Shown: piece by piece, positions 1-5,621 of the stretch
Position numbering within the stretch: position 1 is the stretch's first letter
Layout: every line of letters begins with the position of its first letter
Translations under genes and position numbers: made by a program
The notes under the pieces: model-generated
What the model was told of the DNA's origin: nothing
The model's input: the letters and a program-made list of their open reading frames with translations, nothing else
The model's database searches: none
Origin: an uncultured Bacteroidota bacterium
GTDB lineage: Bacteria > Bacteroidota > Bacteroidia > Chitinophagales > Chitinophagaceae
DNA: 6,328 nt
Direction of reading: 5' to 3'
NCBI GenBank assembly: GCA_903835145.1
Contig: CAILMA010000348.1
Location: forward strand, 1 to 6,328

Positions 1-332
1 ATTTCCCGGAATGAGAACTGTCTCACTCCACAAAACACAACCGATAAAACCAGTTTCATTACTGAGTTAGTAAGAATCAATAAGCGTAAATATATTATTT
101 TGGAAAAATTGGGATAACCAGTCCTACAATAAATTAAAAAATATAGTGTATATCCAAACCATATTGTGCTATAACTATCCCTGCTACTATACCGCCTCAC
201 CTTACCGTCAGCCAGACCAACATTTAAGAAATTACCAGCCCAGACAGCGTTTGTAATGGGCTTGCCAATGGATATTGCAAAGTACAGGGATCGAACCTTT
301 TTTAAAGCAAATTTATTGTCTATCCCCAACTT
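1..332 (-). other. Gene-poor AT-rich region with an open minus-strand frame running off the left edge
   Basis: Read on the minus strand, one frame is free of stops for about 110 codons, from just after a TAA at 333-335 to the window edge. It has no ATG until about codon 90 (a TTG at 327-329 is the only early alternative start) and no recognisable domain. The predicted peptide has a central stretch containing GKPITNAVWAGNFLNVGLAD and a hydrophobic, aromatic-rich second half. A 15-nt tRNA T-arm match (284-298) lies inside the frame, which argues against ordinary coding. I see no convincing promoter or ribosome binding site. It could be the 5' part of a gene, a decayed gene or chance; I cannot tell which. 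Confidence 0.2.
284..298 (-). other. tRNA T-arm fragment
   Basis: The minus-strand sequence AGGTTCGATCCCTGT is identical over 15 nt to the T-arm of the fMet tRNA at 437-508 (its + strand counterpart is 445-459) and has the same orientation. The flanks do not fold into an acceptor stem, and no anticodon or D arm is found in the 70 nt upstream, so this is not a functional tRNA. It may be a tRNA relic or an old integration scar, or a chance match to a highly conserved motif. Confidence 0.35.
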
Positions 333-393
333 TTAAACCAGAATTGAAAACTATACAATATAAATTTGTATTGATAATGCCGTGAGCGGGCAT

Positions 394-428
394 AAAAAAA
401 GGAAATACAACATTTTAGCTGTATTTCC
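394..428 (-). terminator. Rho-independent terminator of the fMet tRNA
   Basis: Read on the minus strand, a perfect 9-bp stem (GGAAATACA at 420-428, written 5' to 3' on the minus strand, with TGTATTTCC at 401-409) encloses a 10-nt loop and is followed directly by seven T residues (394-400). It begins 9 nt beyond the discriminator base of the tRNA, so it fits as the 3' end of a short single-gene tRNA transcript. Confidence 0.85.
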
Positions 429-436
429 CTGTAGTG

Positions 437-508
<72 letters not shown>

Positions 509-517
509 ATGTGGGTG

Positions 518-549
518 CAAAAGTAAGGTTGTAAAACTACCCCACCAAA
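518..549 (-). promoter_or_regulatory. Bacteroidota-type promoter of tRNA-fMet
   Basis: On the minus strand TTTG (546-549) and TACTTTTG (518-525) are separated by 20 bp. This matches the Bacteroidota primary sigma factor consensus (-33 TTTG, -7 TAnnTTTG) at both elements. The expected start site is about 511-514, giving a leader of only a few bases before the tRNA 5' end at 508. No other promoter is needed for this tRNA. Confidence 0.8.
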
Positions 550-663
550 ACTATTTTAAGATTTGAGAAAATAAAGGTGTTATTAACTTAACTGTAACAA
601 TATTCAAGCCTATTCTAAAAGAGTCTTGTTACAACGGAAGGAAAGCATTTCAAGCCCTTATCC

Positions 664-701
664 GCCGCAGGCAACATCGGCGCTATCGCAGTTCCTGCGG
701 C
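664..701. repeat. Perfect 8-bp inverted repeat in a GC-rich island
   Basis: GCCGCAGG at 664-671 is the exact reverse complement of CCTGCGGC at 694-701. The island is much richer in GC than the surrounding intergenic DNA. No T run follows on either strand. Its role is unknown; it may be a small intergenic repeat or the remnant of one. Confidence 0.5.
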
Positions 702-787
702 TCGTATAGTTATTTGCAATCTAAATCAGTCTGATAACTCCCCCAAAAAACACCCCCATAAAAGTTCAATATTTGCCGGTATTCAAA

Positions 788-795
788 TACCTTTA
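788..795 (+). promoter_or_regulatory. Tentative -7 element of dcp
   Basis: TACCTTTA matches TAnnTTTG at all but the last base and lies 32 bp before the dcp start codon, which would give a leader of roughly 25 nt. There is no clear TTTG at the expected -33 distance (the TTTG at 772-775 is too close), so this is weak. The 10-mer TACCTTTATC is also found just upstream of msrA. Confidence 0.25.
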
Positions 796-827
796 TCTCC
801 TTCGATAATCTAATAGCGAAACCACAT

Positions 828-2966
828 ATGAAATTACGTTTATTCTTACCTTTGGTGGGTATGGTGGCTATGACAGCCTCTTGTAATAATATAGGCGGAC
901 AGTCCGCAAATAATATGGATACATTGGCAGCATCAAACCCCTTCTACAGCGATAGCAAACTGCCGTTTCAGACCGCTGATTTTGACCATTTGAAATCCAC
1001 TGATTTCAAACCGGCATTTGAGGCCGCAATCAAAACGCAACAAGCTGAAGTAGTGAAAATTGCGGATAATACGGAAAAGCCCACCTTTGAAAATACCCTT
1101 GTAGCTTTAGAAAAAAGCGGTTTGCTGCTTCGCAGGGTGAATTGTGTATTCAATTTACTCGTGCAAGCCAATTTCGACACCATTTTACAAAAACTTAACG
1201 AGGAGATAGCGCCTAAATTGACGGCCAACACAGATGCTATTTACCTGAATACCAAGCTGTTTAAAAGGGTGGAAACTATTTATAACGAGCGCGCCCAGCT
1301 TAAATTGGATTCCGAATCTGTAAGACTTACAGAATATTACTACCTCAAATTTAAGATAGCGGGCGCCGGCCTTTCAGACGCTGACAAGGTGACCCTTAAA
1401 GCTATTAATGGCGAAGAGGCCTCACTCAGCGCCAAATATACCAACCAGCTTAATGCGGCAAACAAGGCCGGGGCGCTCGTGATAACTGACAGCACAGAAC
1501 TCGATGGCCTCTCACCAGGCGAACTTGCTGCCGCCGCAACTGCCGCAAAAACCGCAGGTATGAATGGCAAGTGGAAAATATCGCTACAAAATACTACCCA
1601 GCAGCCTGCACTGAAAAGCCTGAAAAACCGGGCTACACGGCAGAAATTATTTGAAGCCTCCTGGAACCGTGCGGAGAAAAACGATAGCAACGACACCCGC
1701 GCAACTATAGCCCGTATAGCCGAAATCAGGTCGCAAAAAGCCAAACTGCTTGGCCTGCCTAACTTTGCAGCATGGCAGCTACAGGACCAGATGGCCAAAA
1801 CACCTGAGGCGGTAGATCAGTTCCTCAGCAAGCTCATACCGGCCGCCACAGCTAAAGCCAAGGGCGAAGCTGCTGAGATTCAAGCCCTGATAGACCAACA
1901 GAAGGGCGGGTTTCAACTGCAGCCATGGGACTGGGATTTCTACTCTGAGCAGGTGCGCAAGGCTAAATTTAATATTGACGAAAACGAAGAAAAGCCTTAC
2001 TTTGAAGTATTCAACGTATTGCAAAATGGCATATTTTATGCTGCCAACCAGCTTTATGGCATTACCTTCAAGGAGCGCAAAGACATTCCGGTATACCAGA
2101 AAGATGTCCGCGTGTTCGAGGTTTTTGATAAAGATGGCACCTCAATGGCCCTCTTTTACTGCGACTACTTTCAACGCGACAATAAGAACGGTGGCGCCTG
2201 GATGGATAATCTCGTGGTGCAGTCAAAACTCCTCGGTACAAAACCTGTGATCTATAATGTATGTAATTTTACAAAACCGGCAGAAGGCGAACCCGCTTTG
2301 ATCAGTTACGGCGATGTTACCACTATGTTCCATGAGTTTGGGCATGGCCTGCACGGTATTTTTGCCAGCCAGCAGTACCCCAGCATATCCGGCGCCAATA
2401 CCGCAAGGGATTTTGTGGAGTTCCCGTCGCAGTTTAACGAACATTGGGCTATGGACCCGCAGGTGTTCAAACACTATGCCACGCACTACAAAACCGGTGC
2501 GCCCATGCCACAGGCACTTGTTGACAAGATAAAGAAAGCAGCTACCTTCAACGAAGGTTACTCCCTCACCGAAATACTCGGTGCCGCAGACCTGGATATG
2601 CAGTGGCACAAAATTGCCCCCGGCAGCCCAAAGCAGGATATTGATAAATTTGAAGCCCAGGCACTCAAAGACACTCACCTTGACCTGCCACAGGTGCCTA
2701 CCCGCTACCGAAGCAGCTACTTCCTTCATATTTGGAGCAATGGCTACGCCGCAGGCTACTACGCCTACCTTTGGACAGAAATGCTGGACGATGATGCATT
2801 CGACTGGTTCAAAACCCATGGCGGCCTAACCCGCGAAAACGGTGATCGCTTCCGCGACATTGTACTCTCCCGAGGTAACTCCCGCGATCTTTCCCAGATG
2901 TTCAGGGATTTTACGGGCCATGAGCCCAAAATAGAGCCAATGCTGGAGAATAGGGGGCTGAAGTAA
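828..2966 (+). CDS. dcp: M3-family zinc metallopeptidase, peptidyl-dipeptidase Dcp type, lipoprotein
   Basis: This 712-residue protein is a thermolysin-like oligopeptidase of family M3A. Dcp enzymes remove dipeptides from the C-termini of short peptides. The zinc site is intact: HEFGH at 502-506 gives His502, catalytic Glu503 and His506, and Glu531 in the FVEFPSQ motif is the third ligand, 29 residues after the first His as in thimet oligopeptidase. The tyrosine-rich substrate-binding segment GYAAGYYAYLW follows at 639-649, with His634 before it. FVEFPSQFNEHW is the Dcp rather than the PrlC form. Residues 1-19 form a lipoprotein signal ending in TASC (Cys19). No acidic run follows the Cys, so I infer an inner-facing periplasmic lipoprotein rather than a surface-exported one. 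Where E. coli Dcp has SGTN, this one has SGAN (521-524). E. coli Dcp is about 680 residues, so the length fits after signal removal. It is transcribed alone, with a strong terminator behind it. There is no Shine-Dalgarno site, which is normal for the phylum. Confidence 0.93.
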   Translation: MKLRLFLPLVGMVAMTASCNNIGGQSANNMDTLAASNPFYSDSKLPFQTADFDHLKSTDFKPAFEAAIKTQQAEVVKIADNTEKPTFENTLVALEKSGLLLRRVNCVFNLLVQANFDTILQKLNEEIAPKLTANTDAIYLNTKLFKRVETIYNERAQLKLDSESVRLTEYYYLKFKIAGAGLSDADKVTLKAINGEEASLSAKYTNQLNAANKAGALVITDSTELDGLSPGELAAAATAAKTAGMNGKWKISLQNTTQQPALKSLKNRATRQKLFEASWNRAEKNDSNDTRATIARIAEIRSQKAKLLGLPNFAAWQLQDQMAKTPEAVDQFLSKLIPAATAKAKGEAAEIQALIDQQKGGFQLQPWDWDFYSEQVRKAKFNIDENEEKPYFEVFNVLQNGIFYAANQLYGITFKERKDIPVYQKDVRVFEVFDKDGTSMALFYCDYFQRDNKNGGAWMDNLVVQSKLLGTKPVIYNVCNFTKPAEGEPALISYGDVTTMFHEFGHGLHGIFASQQYPSISGANTARDFVEFPSQFNEHWAMDPQVFKHYATHYKTGAPMPQALVDKIKKAATFNEGYSLTEILGAADLDMQWHKIAPGSPKQDIDKFEAQALKDTHLDLPQVPTRYRSSYFLHIWSNGYAAGYYAYLWTEMLDDDAFDWFKTHGGLTRENGDRFRDIVLSRGNSRDLSQMFRDFTGHEPKIEPMLENRGLK

Positions 2967-2994
2967 GGCAACAACATTCAAATAAATATTATAT

Positions 2995-3033
2995 AAAAAC
3001 AGTTCGAAGGGTTTCCTTCGAACTGTTTTTTTT
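2995..3033 (+). terminator. Strong rho-independent terminator after dcp
   Basis: A perfect 16-bp stem (2995-3010 with 3015-3030) closes a GTTT loop, and a run of eight T residues covers 3026-3033. It begins 28 nt after the dcp stop codon. Five A residues at 2995-2999 give a T run on the other strand too, so it may act in both directions. A second small hairpin (GGAAGC 3035-3040 with GCTTCC 3045-3050) follows at once. Confidence 0.92.
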
Positions 3034-3166
3034 CGGAAGCAAATGCTTCCTGAATTGTAGGCTGAAGGTCAATGTTCGACGAGCAGGTTGATTTAGCACT
3101 TCATAAATCGCTCAGAATTTCTTCAAAAGGCTCGACAACGAAACCATTGCATCTACCAACCAGATG

Positions 3167-3192
3167 AAAAGCAGTCAATTGGGTTGCTTTTT
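3167..3192 (+). terminator. Terminator-like hairpin with no gene in front of it
   Basis: AAAAGCA (3167-3173) pairs with TGCTTTT (3185-3191); two G-U pairs and a C-G pair can extend the stem, and the T run spans 3188-3192. No open reading frame ends just before it, so it would terminate either read-through from dcp or a short non-coding transcript from the 3034-3166 interval. Confidence 0.45.
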
Positions 3193-3201
3193 GTGTGTTT
3201 A

Positions 3202-3255
3202 GGCGGGCTCTTATCCGCCGCCGCGGACACAGGTTCAAATCTGGTTCCGCAGCCA
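3202..3255 (+). other. tRNA-3'-end-like sequence, probable relic
   Basis: ACAGG-TTCAAAT-CTGGT (3229-3245) looks like a T arm with a canonical TTCAAAT loop, and TCCGCAG-CCA follows (3246-3255), as would an acceptor 3' strand plus CCA. A GC stem GGCGG/CCGCC (3202-3206, 3215-3219) lies where an anticodon arm could be. However, the putative T stem has one mismatch and one G-U pair, the stem before it has an 8-nt loop, a discriminator base is missing, and no matching 5' acceptor strand (CTGCGGA) or D arm is present upstream. It is therefore not an intact tRNA. It may be a relic, an integration scar, or a simple hairpin (GCGGA 3223-3227 also pairs with TCCGC 3246-3250). Confidence 0.25.
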
Positions 3256-3333
3256 CCTATTTATATTGCTTCTTTCAATAGCCCTATCGCCTTGCGATTT
3301 ATATTTAACGATAGCGCTAAGCGTTTTCTATCC

Positions 3334-3341
3334 TACCTTTA
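3334..3341 (+). promoter_or_regulatory. Tentative -7 element of msrA
   Basis: TACCTTTA agrees with TAnnTTTG except for the last base and would place the transcript start about 3347, close to the ATG at 3362. No TTTG is seen at the usual upstream distance. The shared 10-mer TACCTTTATC at 788-797 upstream of dcp gives slight support. If correct, it makes the longer TTG-initiated reading of msrA impossible. Confidence 0.3.
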
Positions 3342-3361
3342 TCGTGCAAAAAATACATAGT

Positions 3362-3850
3362 ATGAGCGTTGAAAAAGCCATTCTTGCGGGCGGGTGCTTT
3401 TGGGGAGTAGAAGAGCTGATCAGGCATCAACCGGGTGTTACTGGTACGGTGGTGGGCTACACCGGTGGCGATGTGCGCAATGCCACTTACCGAAACCACG
3501 GAACCCATGCCGAGGGTATAGAAATTACGTTTGACCCTTCTATAATCTCTTACCGCAAACTGCTTGAATATTTCTTTCAGATACATGACCCTACTACCCG
3601 GAACCGGCAGGGGAATGACAGGGGAACTTCTTACCGATCGGCAATTTTCTACATTAACGAAAACCAACGCGATACGGCTCTAACGTTGATAGCCGAAATG
3701 GAAGCCTCTGGAAAATGGCCCGGGAAAATAGTGACTGAAGTAGTGCCGGCGACTGACTTCTGGAACGCGGAAGCTGAGCATCAGAATTATTTACAAAAAC
3801 ACCCCGGAGGGTACACCTGTCACTTTGAGCGGCCAAACTGGAAGCTTTAG
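3362..3850 (+). CDS. msrA: Peptide methionine sulfoxide reductase MsrA
   Basis: This enzyme reduces the S-epimer of methionine sulfoxide in oxidised proteins and free methionine, usually with thioredoxin as electron donor, in the cytoplasm. The 162-residue product has the MsrA signature GGCFWG with catalytic Cys12. The family-conserved VGYTGG (Tyr33), [10 protein letters not shown] (Glu51) and HDPT (Asp76) segments, which supply the acidic and tyrosine residues around the sulfoxide, are followed by [15 protein letters not shown] and a C-terminal [12 protein letters not shown]. Cys153 in that tail is a candidate resolving cysteine. There is no MsrB domain. The same frame is open from a TTG at 3266, adding 32 residues, but that extension is unlike MsrA N-termini, and the ATG at 3362 begins exactly where family similarity starts. 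The gene stands alone, 129 bp from the next. Confidence 0.94.
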   Translation: MSVEKAILAGGCFWGVEELIRHQPGVTGTVVGYTGGDVRNATYRNHGTHAEGIEITFDPSIISYRKLLEYFFQIHDPTTRNRQGNDRGTSYRSAIFYINENQRDTALTLIAEMEASGKWPGKIVTEVVPATDFWNAEAEHQNYLQKHPGGYTCHFERPNWKL

Positions 3851-3979
3851 CTTCTATCTAAAACGCAAGGCCTTGGACAGCTGTAGTTCAGCAAACTCGG
3901 CGGTGTACAAAAATATATATAGAAATTAACCTCTGATCTAAAATAGTTTATTATTTTGTCTGCTCAACACTTTTGAGAG

Positions 3980-4519
3980 ATGAATCAGGATAACCAACCC
4001 AGCATATTTGAAGACATCTATGACCCGTTAGCAGTACCGAGAAAGTACATGATACCAAAGTGGATCAGGTTTTTCTGCTGGGTTTTCGCGATTTTTTGTT
4101 CGGTTGACGTTTTGGGCTGGCTCGTCACTTTGCTTTTCGGGCTTAACCCCTCCTTTGGCAGCTATAGTATTCAAACATCAAACTTGTTATCACTCCTCTG
4201 GGTTTTCAGTTTCCTAATGATTTGCGTAAAGGGAGCAACAGCAATAGCTATACTTTCTGAGCAAGATTGGGCGATAAAACTGGCTATTGCGTTTGGCTTT
4301 GTTGAAATTGCAATGAGCGTGTACCAAATGATAACCGGCCCATGGGTGACAAAAACGAGCTTCAATGGCTCTACTTCAACAGTTGTTAATCTGGGTGGTG
4401 AATTGATTTTTCTTATTCCCTTCCTCATTAAAATGATAAGAATACGACAGCAATGGGAAGAAAACAGGTATGGCCGGCAAGTTGCAAAACTGTATGGGAA
4501 TAATATAAATCAGCAATAA
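3980..4519 (+). CDS. Hypothetical four-helix membrane protein
   Basis: I do not recognise this 179-residue protein. The first 25 or so residues are polar and acidic. Four hydrophobic segments follow at about 29-53, 68-92, 97-118 and 139-155, and the C-terminal tail (about 153-179) is basic to polar, beginning IRIRQQWEENRYGRQ. The second and third helices are separated by only a short SEQD turn. The loop 119-137 between helices three and four is rich in Ser and Thr. The even number of helices places both ends on one side, and the basic tail suggests the cytoplasm. Base composition and codon use resemble the neighbours. The start ATG at 3980 has GAGAG directly before it but no properly spaced Shine-Dalgarno site. 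It is not tightly linked to msrA (129 bp upstream) or to the arsR operon (300 bp downstream), so context gives no function. Confidence 0.8.
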   Translation: MNQDNQPSIFEDIYDPLAVPRKYMIPKWIRFFCWVFAIFCSVDVLGWLVTLLFGLNPSFGSYSIQTSNLLSLLWVFSFLMICVKGATAIAILSEQDWAIKLAIAFGFVEIAMSVYQMITGPWVTKTSFNGSTSTVVNLGGELIFLIPFLIKMIRIRQQWEENRYGRQVAKLYGNNINQQ

Positions 4520-4773
4520 GTAACAGCGTGCCATTTTTGATGGCGCCAGGTAAACCTTGCTCTAAGGCGGGGGACATAGGGATACCAAGAACTACTGCCT
4601 ATTTTTCAACGGTAAAGTTGAACTACATAGCATTTTCCCAAACTTTTCCATTTTTAAATTTGCCTTGAATAAAAAATAAAATACAATCTGCACTCGCGGC
4701 GTGTAAACATAAATATAGGTCCACCCTATTCATCTCTCCCATTCATTCGCCAGAAAAAAAGAAAGAAAAATTA
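4520..4773. other. Non-coding gap upstream of the arsR operon
   Basis: No supported gene. A weak 5-bp hairpin (GCCAT 4530-4534, ATGGC 4540-4544) lacks a T tract and is a poor terminator. A 42-codon reading frame from an ATG at 4540 to a TGA at 4666-4668 and an overlapping open frame ending at about 4679 have no recognisable product. The right half is strongly AT-rich and includes a purine run at 4753-4770. Confidence 0.55.
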
Positions 4774-4791
4774 TGAAGTTAAATAACTACA
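4774..4791. promoter_or_regulatory. Operator O1 of the arsR operon
   Basis: TGAAGTTAAATAACTACA is an 18-bp quasi-palindrome with arms of 8 bp around a central AA (7 of 8 pairs match). It differs from O2 at two positions and sits just upstream of the -7 element, inside the spacer of the promoter. Winged-helix ArsR proteins bind such sites as dimers. Assignment to this regulator is inference from position. Confidence 0.7.
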
Positions 4792-4793
4792 CG

Positions 4794-4801
4794 TATATTT
4801 G
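4794..4801 (+). promoter_or_regulatory. Promoter -7 element of the arsR operon
   Basis: TATATTTG is a perfect match to the Bacteroidota -7 consensus TAnnTTTG. The -33 element is poor (TATG at 4772-4775 is the nearest candidate), as is common in regulated promoters. Transcription should start near 4806-4810, giving a leader of only about 10-14 nt before the arsR ATG at 4820. The element lies between the two operators and shares its last two bases with O2, so a bound repressor would block polymerase. Confidence 0.7.
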
Positions 4802-4817
4802 TAGTCAAATAACTACA
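4800..4817. promoter_or_regulatory. Operator O2 of the arsR operon
   Basis: TGTAGTCAAATAACTACA is an 18-bp quasi-palindrome (7 of 8 arm pairs match, around a central AA) lying over the expected transcription start and ending 2 bp before the arsR start codon. With O1 it forms a 17-bp direct repeat with one mismatch (4777-4793 and 4803-4819). The centres are 26 bp apart, about two and a half helical turns. Confidence 0.75.
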
Positions 4818-4819
4818 CG

Positions 4820-5146
4820 ATGAATTTGAGGCGCGATGTTTTTCAGGCACTTGCCGACCCTACCCGAAGGGCGATACTGCTTTTGGTGGCTACACAGGGT
4901 ATGACCGCTGGCGCCATTGCTGCTAACTTCGACACCGCAAGACCTACAGTATCCAAACATTTGCAAATACTTACAGAATGTGAACTGCTTGAGCAACAGC
5001 AAAATGGCAGAGAAATTTACTACTACATAAGTGCTAAAAAAATGAAAGAAGTCGCCGATTTTATAGAGCCATTCCGCAAAATGTGGGACGACCGTTTTAA
5101 TGCACTTGAAACCTTAATGAAAGAACACCAGACAAAAAACCTGTAA
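4820..5146 (+). CDS. ArsR-family winged-helix transcriptional regulator (AHSA1-operon type)
   Basis: A 108-residue DNA-binding protein expected to act as a dimeric repressor in the cytoplasm. The N-terminus [16 protein letters not shown] is the typical ArsR opening. The helix-turn-helix covers about 28-54, with recognition helix [13 protein letters not shown] (39-51), and the beta wing NGREIYYYI follows at 62-70. The C-terminal helix [15 protein letters not shown] resembles regulators that are paired with SRPBCC/AHSA1 genes. The ELCVCDL-type metal-binding motif of ArsR/SmtB sensors is absent and Cys54 is the only cysteine, so metal sensing is unlikely. It is the first gene of a three-gene operon, ending 1 nt before the AHSA1 gene. 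Twin palindromes overlapping its own promoter predict autorepression. The inducer is unknown. The start codon follows O2 directly, with no ribosome binding site. Confidence 0.92.
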   Translation: MNLRRDVFQALADPTRRAILLLVATQGMTAGAIAANFDTARPTVSKHLQILTECELLEQQQNGREIYYYISAKKMKEVADFIEPFRKMWDDRFNALETLMKEHQTKNL

Positions 5147-5147
5147 C

Positions 5148-5615
5148 ATGGAACCAAAAACAAAAATAACAGCCGAAGAGGGCAAGCAGGAAATCATAAT
5201 TACGAGAGATTTTGACCTGCCACTTTCGCTCCTCTTTAAGGCTTATGCAGAGCCGGAACTGGTAGCACAATGGATGGGTACAAAAGTGCTGAAATTGGAA
5301 AGCAAACCACATGGCAGCTACCAAATTGAAACTTCAAACGCACAAGGGATAGTGGTAATGCGGGCCAATGGTGTGATACACACTTTTTTGCCAAATCAGA
5401 AAATCATCAGAACGTTTGAAATGGAGCAAACACCATTCGGCGTGCAACTGGAAACTTACGAATCTGAAGCGGTCACGGAAGGCACCAGCAAGCTGCGTAT
5501 GCAAGTCGTTTATCAATCGGTCGCGGCAAGGGATCAGGGGCTCAAAATGCCATTCGCACAGGGCATTAACTGGGCACACAACAGACTTGAAGAAATTATA
5601 AGCAAACTAAAATAA
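5148..5615 (+). CDS. SRPBCC/AHSA1-domain protein
   Basis: A 155-residue single-domain protein of the SRPBCC (START-like) fold, in the group named after the activator of Hsp90 ATPase homologue 1. These small proteins form a deep hydrophobic pocket; in bacteria the ligand and reaction are generally unknown, and the Hsp90 link should not be assumed. Diagnostic features are the opening strand ITRDFDLPLSLLFKAY (18-33), the motif PELVAQWMG (36-44), then GSYQIE (56-61), a G-V-I-H-T-F strand (75-80) and the closing helix with MPFAQGINWAHNRLEEII (134-151), which covers the pocket. Length is normal for the family. It starts 1 nt after the arsR stop codon and is 6 nt ahead of the DoxX-like gene, so it is almost certainly cotranscribed and probably the main regulated product. 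Confidence 0.92.
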   Translation: MEPKTKITAEEGKQEIIITRDFDLPLSLLFKAYAEPELVAQWMGTKVLKLESKPHGSYQIETSNAQGIVVMRANGVIHTFLPNQKIIRTFEMEQTPFGVQLETYESEAVTEGTSKLRMQVVYQSVAARDQGLKMPFAQGINWAHNRLEEIISKLK

Positions 5616-5621
5616 CCTACC

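Larger units (their letters stand above)
550..827. other. Intergenic region between tRNA-fMet promoter and dcp
   Basis: No credible gene is seen. It is AT-rich apart from a GC-rich island at about 655-705. The island holds a perfect 8-bp inverted repeat, GCCGCAGG (664-671) and CCTGCGGC (694-701), with a 22-nt loop and no T tract, so it is not a standard terminator. The island begins with CTTATCCGCCGC (657-668), which recurs at 3210-3221. The dcp promoter should lie in the last 60 bp. Confidence 0.6.
3034..3361. other. Intergenic region between dcp and msrA with several inverted repeats
   Basis: About 330 bp without a credible gene. From left to right it holds a small hairpin (3035-3050), a bulged hairpin GAGC...GATTTA / TAAATC GCTC (3081-3113), a terminator-like hairpin (3167-3192), a GC-rich hairpin (3202-3219) containing the repeated 12-mer CTTATCCGCCGC, and a tRNA-3'-end-like stretch (3229-3255). 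The density of possible structure is higher than in the other gaps. A small RNA or a decayed element is possible, but neither is shown. Confidence 0.55.

Noticed and set aside
2223..2819. Long antisense frame (198 codons) inside dcp
   Set aside because: It lies opposite an intact, strongly conserved metallopeptidase, including its zinc site; its translation shows no family features and it is explained by the codon bias of the true gene.
3131..3255. Possible tmRNA (ssrA), suggested by CTCGAC...CGAAACC and a GGAC...GGTTCAAATC 3' region
   Set aside because: The distance is far too short for a tmRNA, the acceptor strands do not pair (no GGGGCTG-like 5' end), and no tag reading frame with a stop is present.
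3266..3361. 32-residue N-terminal extension of MsrA from a TTG codon
   Set aside because: The extension has no resemblance to MsrA or to a normal signal peptide, the candidate promoter lies inside it, and the ATG at 3362 aligns with the family start.
4530..4544. Possible terminator after the four-helix membrane protein
   Set aside because: The stem is only 5 bp and no T run follows on either strand.
4540..4668. 42-codon frame in the gap before the arsR operon
   Set aside because: No recognisable sequence, no ribosome binding site or promoter, and another overlapping frame is open over the same stretch, so there is no preference for this one.
4820..5146. Metal or arsenic sensing by the ArsR-family regulator
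   Set aside because: The paired-cysteine metal site is absent (only Cys54), and the neighbours are AHSA1 and DoxX-like genes rather than metal transporters or arsenate reductase.
5148..5615. Calling the AHSA1-domain protein an Hsp90 co-chaperone
   Set aside because: The name comes from eukaryotic Aha1; bacterial single-domain members share the fold but not that shown function, and no Hsp90 gene is nearby.
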